A stretch of 22,295 nucleotides of DNA, taken from positions 1-22,295 of the IMG/VR virus record IMGVR_UViG_3300044949_000720, one strand, 5' to 3'. Within the stretch, counting starts at the first letter, position 1; each line of letters opens with the position of its first letter. The position numbers and the translations under genes were made by a program. The stretch is from a virus. The notes beneath the pieces were generated by a model that worked only from the letters and a program-made list of their open reading frames with translations, was not told the DNA's origin and made no database searches. This document shows positions 13,042 through 20,393 of this stretch, in pieces.

Positions 13042-14547
13042 ATGTCAAAGAAACGCCAGTATAAAAATCCTTACACTATACTTGAAAAAGTTAAAAAAGG
13101 TGAAATAGCAACTCATTATAGAAATGAAGAAGGAGGACTATTTGGTAAATTAAATTTTTATAAAAAGCCAGATTTAGTTAAACCCACGCTTCACTATATA
13201 GATGAGATTAGACTTAAAGAAATGATGCAAGATTATGTTTCATCAGCTTCAGGAAATAAAAAAATAATTGAAACTCTTCAAAGCCTTCCTATAGATGTTA
13301 TTAATAATAAAAAAGTTGATGCTTCCAAATTTACTAAAAGTGTACGCGAAATAAATGAAACTTTTCCTAAACACATATTATATGACATCTTTAAGATGTA
13401 CTATAATAGAATGGATAAATTAGAATTTTCAGAAAGAACTGATAAAAACTTTACTAAATATAAGTTTTTAGAAAAAGCTAACAATCCTGTAGGTAAAATT
13501 ATGAGTGAAAACAGTCATTTAAAATCATCAATATTTGCTAGAAATACACTTATGTATTTTCTTATGCAATTAGTAAAACTAGAATATTTAGATCCAAATG
13601 CTTCCAATGATTTAAAAAGTTCTTTAAAGGGTGATTCTAGTGAATTTGATCAAGATGGTCTTGAGAAATTATTAAACAAAATGTTTGGTGATTCTAAAGA
13701 TCAGTATGAAAAAGAAATGCAAGAAGCACAAGATATTTGTAAAAACATAGATGATAATATAGATGATGAAATACAAGAGCAGATATATAAAAATCCCGAT
13801 AAGTCAAGTTCTTTAAATGCAGGAAAAATGGATAGTGATTTTATTAAAAAACTATCAAGTCAGCTAGAAAATATTAAACTTTCTATGAACTCACTTAAAA
13901 ATAGTTTAAAGAAAATACTTGATAAAAGTATAAGCTATTTTTCTGCAAAGAGTATTCCTATATTTGAAGATTTGTTTAATGCACAAGATATATCAGGATT
14001 AAATGAATATGAACTTTTACATCCAAAACTTAGGAAAATATTTGCTGAAGATGTGCAAGTAAAAGAAAATAAGTATTTTGGAAAAATAAATGTATACATA
14101 GATGTGTCAGGATCAATGGATAGTAGTTGTGGTAGTCTTAATCAAAATGGTGACAATGTAAGTAGACTTGACTTTGCTAAATCTATGGTTATGAAATTAA
14201 AAGAAATGAATATTCTAAATGAAATTTATCCTTTTAATACAAAAGTTAAAACAAATCTTAAGACTGATTCTATTAGTATTGCTACATTAGGTTCAGATGG
14301 AGGTACTCATATCAATTCAGCTGTAGAACATATAGTGCGTAGTAATCAAAATGCAATTATTATAACAGATGCTGAAGACTCTTGTAATATTTATAATGAA
14401 AAAGTTTTCTTTATAGGTCTAAAAGGATCCAAGTTTTCCCATTTTAACAAAGAAACATTAAAAAAATATTCTGAAGCTCAGCAAATTATTATATTTGATG
14501 GTCAAAAGATATTTAATGTTGATGAAAAAGGAGCTTTAAAAAAATAG
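13042..14547 (+). CDS. VWA-domain protein, partner of MoxR-type ATPase (501 aa)
   Basis: The C-terminal 150 residues form a von Willebrand A domain with a full metal-ion adhesion site: DVSGSM (354-359), the Thr of DGGTHIN (422) and Asp443 in IITDAED. The first 345 residues are mostly helical and charged, with an acidic stretch around 225-250 (EMQEAQDICKNIDDNIDDEI) and no recognisable motif. MoxR ATPases are commonly paired with VWA proteins of the CoxE/ViaA/YehP kind, where the metal site binds the ATPase or its target. The pairing here is direct, with a hairpin between the two genes. It ends just before a bidirectional terminator at the boundary with the leftward lysis genes. Confidence 0.88.
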   Translation: MSKKRQYKNPYTILEKVKKGEIATHYRNEEGGLFGKLNFYKKPDLVKPTLHYIDEIRLKEMMQDYVSSASGNKKIIETLQSLPIDVINNKKVDASKFTKSVREINETFPKHILYDIFKMYYNRMDKLEFSERTDKNFTKYKFLEKANNPVGKIMSENSHLKSSIFARNTLMYFLMQLVKLEYLDPNASNDLKSSLKGDSSEFDQDGLEKLLNKMFGDSKDQYEKEMQEAQDICKNIDDNIDDEIQEQIYKNPDKSSSLNAGKMDSDFIKKLSSQLENIKLSMNSLKNSLKKILDKSISYFSAKSIPIFEDLFNAQDISGLNEYELLHPKLRKIFAEDVQVKENKYFGKINVYIDVSGSMDSSCGSLNQNGDNVSRLDFAKSMVMKLKEMNILNEIYPFNTKVKTNLKTDSISIATLGSDGGTHINSAVEHIVRSNQNAIIITDAEDSCNIYNEKVFFIGLKGSKFSHFNKETLKKYSEAQQIIIFDGQKIFNVDEKGALKK

Positions 14548-14564
14548 TAGTATAGTTTGTAAAT

Positions 14565-14596
14565 AAAAAAGACCGGTGTTATGCCGGTCTTTTTTT
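14565..14596. terminator. Bidirectional terminator
   Basis: The stem AAAAAAGACCGG / CCGGTCTTTTTT with loop TGTTATG has an A-run before and a T-run after, so it can end transcripts from both directions: the VWA gene on the plus strand and the lysis operon on the minus strand. Confidence 0.9.
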
Positions 14597-14720
14597 ATAC
14601 TTTTCCTTGTCCTCTATATTTAGAGACAGCTTTATCTTTTGGTCCTTTTGTTTTACGTGGTTTTCTACCTTTACGTTTACCAAAATTTATTTTTCTTGAG
14701 TCAGCAGCAGATTTTTTCAT
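14595..14720 (-). CDS. Very basic 41-aa protein at the end of the lysis operon
   Basis: Reads leftward from ATG 14720 to TAA 14597-14595, inside the T-run of the terminator. The sequence begins MKKSAADSRKINFGKRKGRK and is about one third Lys+Arg, continuing KTKGPKDKAVSKYRGQGKV. The ATG overlaps the TGA stop of the amidase gene (ATGA), so it is translationally coupled to it. No family is known to me, although similar basic tails ending in KYRGQG occur in small phage proteins. Its charge fits binding to DNA, RNA or cell-wall teichoic or lipid phosphate, but nothing distinguishes these. Confidence 0.7.
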   Translation of the reverse strand: MKKSAADSRKINFGKRKGRKPRKTKGPKDKAVSKYRGQGKV

Positions 14721-15253
14721 TTAGTATGTTGGTTTAATGTTAAAGCTATTCTACGAGCTATGCCATGTTTATTTGCTTGGTAAAGCTTCATATCTAATAT
14801 ATTGCTTATAAAACAAACTTCTATAAGAAGATTCTCAGCTCCTGGTCTCATCCAACCTAAGCTTTTTCTTGCACTCTGAGATTCAGGTCTAACACCTCTA
14901 CTCTTAAATCCAAACACTGTAAAGCATTTAAGGAGCTCTGCAGCCAAGGTTCTTTCAAATGTAGAAGACTGGTCAGGAATAAATATCTCTGAACCTTTAA
15001 CATCTGGACCTGCAGCATTCCAATGAATGTCTACAAGAATATCTCCTGTTGTAAACTTGCCTCTTAACCAAAGTAGGGTTTGTTTGAGGGCGTTTTTATT
15101 ATCATCTACTAAAGCAGTGACACCTAATGCTTTAAGCTCAGCTACAATTAAGTTTCTAAGCTCTATAGCAAGATCACGTTCAACGTAGCCATTTCCTGTA
15201 GCTCCAGGATCTGTACCTCCATGTCCAGCAGATAAGATGATTTTTCTAGCCAT
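14717..15253 (-). CDS. N-acetylmuramoyl-L-alanine amidase (endolysin, 178 aa)
   Basis: A single Amidase_3 domain fills the protein. The zinc ligands are visible: His11 in LSAGHGG, Glu25 in VERDLA, and His77 in VDIHWNA, with the catalytic Glu145 in LIEVCF. The enzyme cuts the bond between N-acetylmuramate and the stem peptide of peptidoglycan and so lyses the host at the end of infection. There is no signal peptide or cell-wall binding domain, which fits export through the holin encoded two bases upstream and the thin wall of a Gram-negative host. Confidence 0.92.
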   Translation of the reverse strand: MARKIILSAGHGGTDPGATGNGYVERDLAIELRNLIVAELKALGVTALVDDNKNALKQTLLWLRGKFTTGDILVDIHWNAAGPDVKGSEIFIPDQSSTFERTLAAELLKCFTVFGFKSRGVRPESQSARKSLGWMRPGAENLLIEVCFISNILDMKLYQANKHGIARRIALTLNQHTK

Positions 15254-15255
15254 TA

Positions 15256-15492
15256 TTATTGATTCTCAGGTGGATTCTTAGCTGTTAATTGAGAAGTTAA
15301 TCCAACTGCTGTACAAAAAGCTATAATGTATTTACAGATGGATAAAAACCATTCATCAAGATTTAAATTAAGACTTGAATTAGCCAACCAAACTGCTGTT
15401 GCAGAAGAACCAACAGTAATAGCTATTGATTTTACCTTTTTAAAAAATGGAGGAATTTCTGCTTTCCATCTTTTAATAAATAGTGATTCCAT
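15256..15492 (-). CDS. Putative holin (78 aa, two membrane segments)
   Basis: Two hydrophobic spans are visible, residues about 22-38 (SIAITVGSSATAVWLAN) and 49-67 (FLSICKYIIAFCTAVGLTSQ), separated by a short polar hairpin (SLNLNLDEW), with a basic N-terminus and a short C-tail. Small size, two spans and position two bases upstream of the endolysin gene are the classic signs of a class II holin, which opens the inner membrane for the amidase. The sequence alone cannot separate a holin from another small membrane protein, so the call rests mainly on context. Confidence 0.75.
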   Translation of the reverse strand: MESLFIKRWKAEIPPFFKKVKSIAITVGSSATAVWLANSSLNLNLDEWFLSICKYIIAFCTAVGLTSQLTAKNPPENQ

Positions 15493-15516
15493 TGTTATTT
15501 AATTTTAGATAAACTA

Positions 15517-16173
15517 TTATTTAGATAATCGTATTTTCCAATAAGAAGATATTCCATAGGTTACTTGTGAGTTAAATACACCCACATTAGCACCAAACAC
15601 TCTATCCTTTTTGTCTTTGTACAAGAAGCCCGTATTTAAACCATTAACAAAACTAGACTGACTCATCCATAAAGATCCTCCAACATATAGTTGACGTGTA
15701 GCTGGAGCTGGTTGAGTGATTGTAATAGTTTTAGTGTTAGTTATTACAGGATATTTAATATTGTAAGTAAATTCTCTACCTGTAATTATATTACTCACTA
15801 CAGTGTCTTTAATAAAAGCATATCCAACTGAGTCAATTTTTACAGTGTCTTTATAGATATGTCTGCTATAATACTTATCACCCAATTCTATATAACTATT
15901 AAGAAGAGTGTTATAAGTGCTATCTTTAAGCTTAATACTATCTCTCCAGGAAGTATCTATAACCGCTGATCCTGTAGGTTTAGGTTTACTATAAACAGTT
16001 TTTACTTTTTCTTTCCATATTGTATCAGTCTTATTAACAATTAAAGTGTCTATTTTACCTGATTTGTTATTAGCAGGTTTAGAGCCACAACGTTGTAATA
16101 AAACTATAAAAACTAATACAACAATGACAAGATTAGGTAAATTAAAGAGTAGTTTGGTTAGGTTTTTTAACAT
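15517..16173 (-). CDS. Membrane-anchored protein of the lysis cassette (218 aa)
   Basis: An N-terminal membrane anchor spans residues about 8-27 (LLFNLPNLVIVVLVFIVLLQ) and is followed by RCGSKP. The periplasmic part holds a long polar, probably helical stretch around 75-115 and ends with a strand-rich block of about 60 residues (YVGGSLWMSQSSFVNGLNTG, then GANVGVFNSQVTYGISSYWK) that looks like short beta-barrel or sandwich strands. It sits 24 bases upstream of the holin and overlaps the 16142-16501 gene by 32 bases. Position and layout suggest a spanin-like or cell-envelope function, but no family is recognised. Confidence 0.65.
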   Translation of the reverse strand: MLKNLTKLLFNLPNLVIVVLVFIVLLQRCGSKPANNKSGKIDTLIVNKTDTIWKEKVKTVYSKPKPTGSAVIDTSWRDSIKLKDSTYNTLLNSYIELGDKYYSRHIYKDTVKIDSVGYAFIKDTVVSNIITGREFTYNIKYPVITNTKTITITQPAPATRQLYVGGSLWMSQSSFVNGLNTGFLYKDKKDRVFGANVGVFNSQVTYGISSYWKIRLSK

Positions 16174-16501
16174 GTACAGCTAGTATTTTCTTCTGTCGAG
16201 TGTCTAAATATAAATCTTTAATAATGAACTCTGCACTAAATGGTTTTTCCGGAGTGGTGGGGTGTCCAAAACTAACATTAGTAGTAGGCTTAGTAGTAGA
16301 TCCTTTATAAAAATCAAGTTGCTTTTCTAAATTGTCTATTCTAGTTTTATCTACGTTAGATTGTGCCATTAAAAGTTTAACATCATTTTTAATTTCCTTG
16401 ATGTCATTCCATATGATAGTGCCAAGTATTACCACTAAAGTGGGAAAAAGCCAAAGTTTAATCTGACTTACTGAATGATGATTTTCTCCTTGAGGTATCA
16501 T
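16142..16501 (-). CDS. Membrane protein with coiled coil (119 aa)
   Basis: A single membrane span is visible at about 15-31 (KLWLFPTLVVILGTIIW), followed by a charged coiled-coil stretch DIKEIKNDVKLLMAQSNVDK and TRIDNLEKQLDFY (33-66). After a Thr/Pro-rich linker the end (ILAVHVKKPNQTTL) is short. One membrane span plus a coiled coil is the shape expected of an i-spanin or other lysis accessory. Its 3' end overlaps the 218-aa gene by 32 bases in another frame, as in overlapping spanin gene pairs. That match is suggestive, not proof. Confidence 0.65.
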   Translation of the reverse strand: MIPQGENHHSVSQIKLWLFPTLVVILGTIIWNDIKEIKNDVKLLMAQSNVDKTRIDNLEKQLDFYKGSTTKPTTNVSFGHPTTPEKPFSAEFIIKDLYLDTRQKKILAVHVKKPNQTTL

Positions 16502-16522
16502 ATTACATTTAATTAATATGTA

Positions 16523-16783
16523 TTATGGTAATCTAAACTCTAAAAGGCGTACGTCAGATGGTCTTTGTAATGTAATCATTAGAGAATTAGGTAATATTCT
16601 ACCTCCGTTATCTGTTCTAACAAAATAACGCAACCCATTAGGATTGGATTTTGTACCGGTTGTAGTAGGTATTTCAACAGCTGTAGAAGGAATAATATTA
16701 CTAGTAGTGCCCATCATAGTACCAGGAATAGGCCAGTTATTAGCATCTTTCTGAGCATAATATTTGACAATTGGATGTGACAT
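16523..16783 (-). CDS. Hypothetical protein heading the lysis operon (86 aa)
   Basis: Soluble and rich in Pro, Thr, Asn and Gly. MSHPIVKYYAQKDANNWPIP and GTMMG, then a Thr/Pro-rich middle (IPTTTGTKSNPNGLRYFVRT) and the end MITLQRPSDVRLLEFRLP. Such composition is more like a structural or host-surface protein than a lysis enzyme. It is first in the leftward operon, 21 bases upstream of the coiled-coil membrane gene, and is preceded by the minus-strand promoter candidate at 16831-16839. No family recognised. Confidence 0.65.
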   Translation of the reverse strand: MSHPIVKYYAQKDANNWPIPGTMMGTTSNIIPSTAVEIPTTTGTKSNPNGLRYFVRTDNGGRILPNSLMITLQRPSDVRLLEFRLP

Positions 16784-16830
16784 ATTACAATAATTTATAA
16801 ATTTAAAATATGTAGAAATAAAATATTCTC

Positions 16831-16839
16831 TACAATATA
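16831..16839 (-). promoter_or_regulatory. Minus-strand promoter candidate for the lysis operon
   Basis: On the minus strand TATATTGTAGAGA is close to TAnnTTTG (one T fewer), and TTTG (plus-strand CAAA at 16860-16863) lies about 20 bases upstream as a -33 element. The first gene starts 47 bases downstream. Confidence 0.5.
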
Positions 16840-16865
16840 ATATACAAAATATTCCAGAACAAACC

Positions 16866-16873
16866 TATATTTG
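16866..16873 (+). promoter_or_regulatory. Promoter for the replication module
   Basis: TATATTTG, an exact TAnnTTTG match, is followed by TAGAC, and the ATG at 16895 is 22 bases on. It lies beside the leftward promoter region, so the 111-base gap is a divergent control region. Confidence 0.75.
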
Positions 16874-16894
16874 TAGACAAAACTTCAAAGATTT

Positions 16895-17395
16895 ATGAAT
16901 ACTAAAACCTATGCATGTATGCTAGAAAAAAAACTAACTGAAGAATTTAAAGAAAAATTTTGTGAAAAACTAGGTTACTATCCCATTGTAGTGACTAAAA
17001 TGAGCACTGACGCTGATGGAAATACTATTCCGGTGATATCACTTGATACTCTTGAGGAAGCATTTACAGCTTTTTTACCTGAAAGAAATGGAAGAATTAT
17101 CCATCTTAACGTGCATCGTAGATATAGAGAAATAGTAGAACTGAGAAACATCTTCTGTCTTATAGCCAAATCAATGGGATATAGCCTTAAAAGAATAGGT
17201 AGTCATCTTGGAAAGAGAGATCACACAACAGTTATACATAATATTAGAACCTGTAAAGATCTATTGGAACATAATTCTAACTTTCAAGAAACATACAAAA
17301 AGATTATAAAAACAATAAAAAATAACTATGAGTCATCAGCTGTGGAACTCACTAATCAAGTACAATCTCAGTCCGAATCAACTGTACTTTCTTGA
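16895..17395 (+). CDS. DnaA domain IV-like protein (166 aa)
   Basis: Residues about 75-125 match the DNA-binding domain IV of the replication initiator DnaA: VELRNIFCLIAKSMGYSLKR, then IGSHLGKRDHTTVIHNIRTC, containing the DnaA signature G-x-R-D-H-T-T-V-x-H (106-115). There is no AAA+ module, so it cannot act as an ATP-driven initiator on its own. It could bind DnaA boxes to mark a phage origin, compete with host DnaA, or repress transcription. It is the first rightward gene after the divergent control region and heads the replication genes. The C-tail (LTNQVQSQSESTVLS) is low complexity and overlaps the next gene by 68 bases. Confidence 0.85.
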   Translation: MNTKTYACMLEKKLTEEFKEKFCEKLGYYPIVVTKMSTDADGNTIPVISLDTLEEAFTAFLPERNGRIIHLNVHRRYREIVELRNIFCLIAKSMGYSLKRIGSHLGKRDHTTVIHNIRTCKDLLEHNSNFQETYKKIIKTIKNNYESSAVELTNQVQSQSESTVLS

Positions 17396-17906
17396 TTGCT
17401 GCCGTCATAAGATTAAACCTTGTAGCATTATAGATAGTGAAAAAGAAAAGAAAGCAGCTATAGAAAGAGGTCATTTAGATGAAAAGAATAATTTAAGTCA
17501 CGGAGCTTTGTTTATACTAGACGAGTTTGAAAGTCTTCTGATAAAAACAAAAAAGAAAGTATCATCTGAAATATTAGGATCTGCATCCTTGGAGCATATA
17601 AACACTTATAGAGAAATGTTTCCTGCTAAAAGAGTGGCAAAGGTTGGATTACTTAGACAAACAGTGCAGGAGTTAAAAGATAAGTTTGTTTGGTTTTTTA
17701 AGACCTATCCTGAATATGATTGGAACTTAGTTTTAGACGCAACTGATTATTATATATACATAAAGAATAAAGAAAATATGGAATATATAACAACTAGTAG
17801 CTATTTTATACAAAGAACGGATACATATACAAAAACAAACCGTTCACTATTGGCAGATTATTGCCAAATGATTGTAGATAATCCTCAGATTCTATCTGAA
17901 AATTAA
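17328..17906 (+). CDS. Hypothetical protein upstream of the DnaB-like helicase (192 aa)
   Basis: Mostly helical, with conserved-looking blocks NQLYFLDCCRHKIKP (17-31), HINTYREMFPAKRVAKVG (89-106) and LKDKFVWFFKTYPEYDWN (115-132). These are aromatic-rich segments common in proteins beside phage helicases. A helicase loader or origin-binding partner is a reasonable guess from position, since it lies between the DnaA-like protein and the helicase. ATG 17328 is the only start keeping the conserved N-terminus, although it overlaps the DnaA-like gene by 68 bases. Confidence 0.7.
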   Translation: MSHQLWNSLIKYNLSPNQLYFLDCCRHKIKPCSIIDSEKEKKAAIERGHLDEKNNLSHGALFILDEFESLLIKTKKKVSSEILGSASLEHINTYREMFPAKRVAKVGLLRQTVQELKDKFVWFFKTYPEYDWNLVLDATDYYIYIKNKENMEYITTSSYFIQRTDTYTKTNRSLLADYCQMIVDNPQILSEN

Positions 17907-17908
17907 TC

Positions 17909-17930
17909 TGTAAAAATAATAATTTTTACA
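17909..17930 (+). repeat. Inverted repeat upstream of the DnaB-like gene
   Basis: TGTAAAAAT (17909-17917) and ATTTTTACA (17922-17930) form a perfect 9-bp inverted repeat around AATA. A third ATTTTTACA copy occurs about a dozen bases downstream. It could be a protein-binding site or a weak terminator. Confidence 0.7.
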
Positions 17931-17962
17931 TTTTATTACGTATTTTTACAAACCCGTGTAAT

Positions 17963-19021
17963 ATGAGTGGTGAACAAGAATATCAATCAAAGTTTAAGCC
18001 TTATTCTTCTGTGTTAGAGAAGGGTATGAGGTATGTAGAAAAAAGAAAAACTGGTGAAATAAAGAGTTTAAGAACACCATGGCCCAGTTTTAATGAAGCA
18101 GGTGTTGCAGGTCTAGAATGGGGCAGTATGCTAACTATTGGTGCTAGACCAGGTGCAGGTAAGACAATGATAAGTTCTCAAATATTAAGAGAGTCTCACC
18201 GTCTTAACTCTGACCAATCATTTAATATTCTTGAATTTCAATTTGAAATGGGTGATGAACAATATGCTTCTCGTCAGTTTGCAGCTGAAATGGCTCTAGA
18301 CTACGGTCATATTTTAAGCACTAATAGAGAACTTGATAATTTTACAATGAAAAGAATTATTGAGTTTACAGCTGAAACTAAAAGATTGGAGAAAATGGGT
18401 CTCCGTAGAGACATAGTGAGTGAATCTTTAACAGAAGATTTAATAAGAAAAGAAATAGAAATGGCATATGTTAGAGGTGGTAGTAAACCACTTCTTATAA
18501 CAATAGACCATAGCTGGTTGATTAAGAAAGGTAGTAGAGATAAAGACAAATTTGATGTATTATATAATACAACAGAGATGTTAATGAAGCTAAAAAATCA
18601 ACTACCTATTATTGTTATTATGCTTACACAATTAAATAGATCAATAGAAGATGCTGCAAGAAGAATACCAGCATCTATACATAATTATCCTACATCAGGA
18701 GACATCTTTGGTGGTGATGCACTGATGCAAGGATCTGATATGGTAGTGGTATTATCCCGTCCATTTAAATTAGATATAAAACTTTATGGTCCATATGCTT
18801 ATCATGTATTGACAGATGATGTTATTATGCACCTAATTAAGGTGAGAAATAACGGAGATGAAAAGAATAACATGATATTTATGAAAATGGAAGGTCAAAA
18901 TCAAAGAATGATTGAAGTAGCTCCACCTAAAGCTGAAAGACCAGAAGGAAACTATCAAAGATTTTCACAAAGAACAGGAGGTAGACAAATAATAGAATCT
19001 CCCATTGGAACAGAAATTTAA
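17963..19021 (+). CDS. Replicative DNA helicase, DnaB/SF4-like RecA core (352 aa)
   Basis: Motifs of the hexameric RecA-like helicases: Walker A GARPGAGKT (60-68), the H1a-like EFQFEM (91-96) with catalytic Glu, Walker B LLITIDH (177-183), LTQLNR (221-226), and KVRNNGD (293-299) as the arginine-finger/H4 segment. The enzyme should unwind DNA at the phage fork. At 352 aa it lacks the N-terminal primase-binding domain of bacterial DnaB (usually about 450 aa), so loading and primase contact must come from other proteins, possibly the gene just upstream. It precedes the next gene by 10 bases and is preceded by the inverted repeat. Confidence 0.9.
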   Translation: MSGEQEYQSKFKPYSSVLEKGMRYVEKRKTGEIKSLRTPWPSFNEAGVAGLEWGSMLTIGARPGAGKTMISSQILRESHRLNSDQSFNILEFQFEMGDEQYASRQFAAEMALDYGHILSTNRELDNFTMKRIIEFTAETKRLEKMGLRRDIVSESLTEDLIRKEIEMAYVRGGSKPLLITIDHSWLIKKGSRDKDKFDVLYNTTEMLMKLKNQLPIIVIMLTQLNRSIEDAARRIPASIHNYPTSGDIFGGDALMQGSDMVVVLSRPFKLDIKLYGPYAYHVLTDDVIMHLIKVRNNGDEKNNMIFMKMEGQNQRMIEVAPPKAERPEGNYQRFSQRTGGRQIIESPIGTEI

Positions 19022-19031
19022 ATCAACACAT

Positions 19032-19673
19032 ATGTTTACAACAGCACAACCTAAACAAACGAGTACAATGCTACTACCTCGTTTAAGCTACGCAGAGTAT
19101 AAAGCTCTTGATCCGTTAGAACAAAAAAAGTATAAGGCTGAAATCTTAAATGAGCTTAGAGAATTTCATAAGCCACTTATTAACAATCTAGGTGTTTCTA
19201 GTAATGACTTTCAGTTTAAAGTGCCTTTTTATCATAAAGGTATACAAGTGATAGGCGTTTTTAATAATGAGTTTACTAAACAAAAAGGGTTATTCTTTGA
19301 AATGTTTGATAGAGAATTTAACCCAACAGATAAAGAAAGAACAGTATATAATGTAGCTCATAATGTAAATTATGAAGAAGAATATGAAATTAATCAAAAC
19401 AATTCATATCTTGTGCCACTAGATGAACTCAGAGTGGTTAATTCATATAGTGTAGCTATTAGTGGTGAATCAGCAATTGTAGATGCTCAAAAGAAGACAA
19501 CAGGTTTAACTTATAGCAAACCAGCTGAGACAAAAAAAGAAGAAGTAGAGCAGTATAATGATGCTTTGTTTTCAGAAATGACTATTAGAGATTATTATGC
19601 TATGCAGACAGGTAAACCTCTTAGTCTTAAACCTTGGCTTAATGACCTTATTAAATCAACAATAAACAAGTAA
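19032..19673 (+). CDS. Conserved protein between helicase and Sak4-like ATPase (213 aa)
   Basis: I chose ATG 19032, ten bases after the helicase stop, over a TTG at 19005 inside the helicase gene. The protein has a helical N-terminus (LSYAEYKALDPLEQKKYKAE), a strand-rich middle (FKVPFYHKGIQVIGVFNNEF) and an extended block around YNVAHNVNYEEEYEIN. It ends with EMTIRDYYAMQTGKPLSLKP followed by WLNDLIK. The final block resembles the MTLRDYFA-type motif found at the ends of many small phage proteins. No catalytic motif. It is separated from the ATPase by one base, so it may be part of a recombination or replication complex. Confidence 0.75.
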   Translation: MFTTAQPKQTSTMLLPRLSYAEYKALDPLEQKKYKAEILNELREFHKPLINNLGVSSNDFQFKVPFYHKGIQVIGVFNNEFTKQKGLFFEMFDREFNPTDKERTVYNVAHNVNYEEEYEINQNNSYLVPLDELRVVNSYSVAISGESAIVDAQKKTTGLTYSKPAETKKEEVEQYNDALFSEMTIRDYYAMQTGKPLSLKPWLNDLIKSTINK

Positions 19674-19674
19674 T

Positions 19675-20358
19675 ATGGGTAAAGGAGTATTAATTATTGC
19701 AGAATCTGGTACAGGAAAATCTACCAGTATTGAAAACTTAGATTCGGCTAGTACATTTATTATTAATGTAGCTAATAAACCACTTCCATTTAAAGGATGG
19801 AAGAAAAAATATACTATTTGGACTAAAGATAATCAAGCAGGTAATCTTTATTCAGGTAGCAAACCTGAACAGATAGAAGCAGCGTTAGTGTATGTTAATA
19901 CAAAACGTCCTGAGATTAAAACAATAGTTATTGATGATTTTCAATACATGTCTAGCTTTGAGTTTTTTGATAGAGCAAGTGAGAAAGGTTATGAAAAATT
20001 CACTGAAATAGGTGGTCATCTAGCTCGTATTAGTAGACTTCCTAAAGATTTACGTGAAGATCTCACTGTATTCTACTTAACACATGCAGAAGAAGGTACA
20101 GATATAGAAGGTAGAAAGCGTTATAAAGCCAAAACTATTGGCAAAATGGTAGATGAGAAGCTTACACTAGAAGGTTTATTTTCTATTGTATTATTTGGCA
20201 AAACTAAAAAAGATGCTAATGGTATAATCAGATATGTGTTTGAGACACAAACAACTGGTGATAATACATGTAAAAGTCCTAAAGGTATGTTTAAAGACTT
20301 TGAGATACCTAATGACTTAGAGTATGTTAATAAAGCAATTCATGATTTTGAAAACTAA
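19675..20358 (+). CDS. Sak4-like RecA-family ATPase (227 aa)
   Basis: P-loop ATPase with Walker A AESGTGKST (9-17), Walker B IKTIVIDDF (81-89) and a strand ending in a polar residue set FYLTHAEE (133-140) at the sensor position. The short single RecA-like core fits the AAA_24/Sak4 family, phage single-strand annealing or strand-exchange proteins that work with an SSB. An SSB-like gene follows 35 bases downstream, a pairing known for Sak4 proteins. It probably repairs or recombines replicating phage DNA. Other P-loop recombination ATPases cannot be excluded. Confidence 0.82.
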   Translation: MGKGVLIIAESGTGKSTSIENLDSASTFIINVANKPLPFKGWKKKYTIWTKDNQAGNLYSGSKPEQIEAALVYVNTKRPEIKTIVIDDFQYMSSFEFFDRASEKGYEKFTEIGGHLARISRLPKDLREDLTVFYLTHAEEGTDIEGRKRYKAKTIGKMVDEKLTLEGLFSIVLFGKTKKDANGIIRYVFETQTTGDNTCKSPKGMFKDFEIPNDLEYVNKAIHDFEN

Positions 20359-20393
20359 TTTTTCTAATTTTTCATTTAATAAAAACAAACATT

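Noticed and set aside
14551-14560. TATAGTTTGT as a promoter
   Set aside because: It lies directly before the bidirectional terminator with no rightward gene after it, and its spacing departs from TAnnTTTG.
17235-17243. TTATACATA as a DnaA box
   Set aside because: Only a partial match to TTATCCACA, inside a coding region of AT-rich DNA and without clustered copies.
19005-19031. TTG start for the protein after the helicase
   Set aside because: It lies inside the helicase gene; ATG 19032 comes ten bases after the helicase stop and fits the spacing of other genes here.
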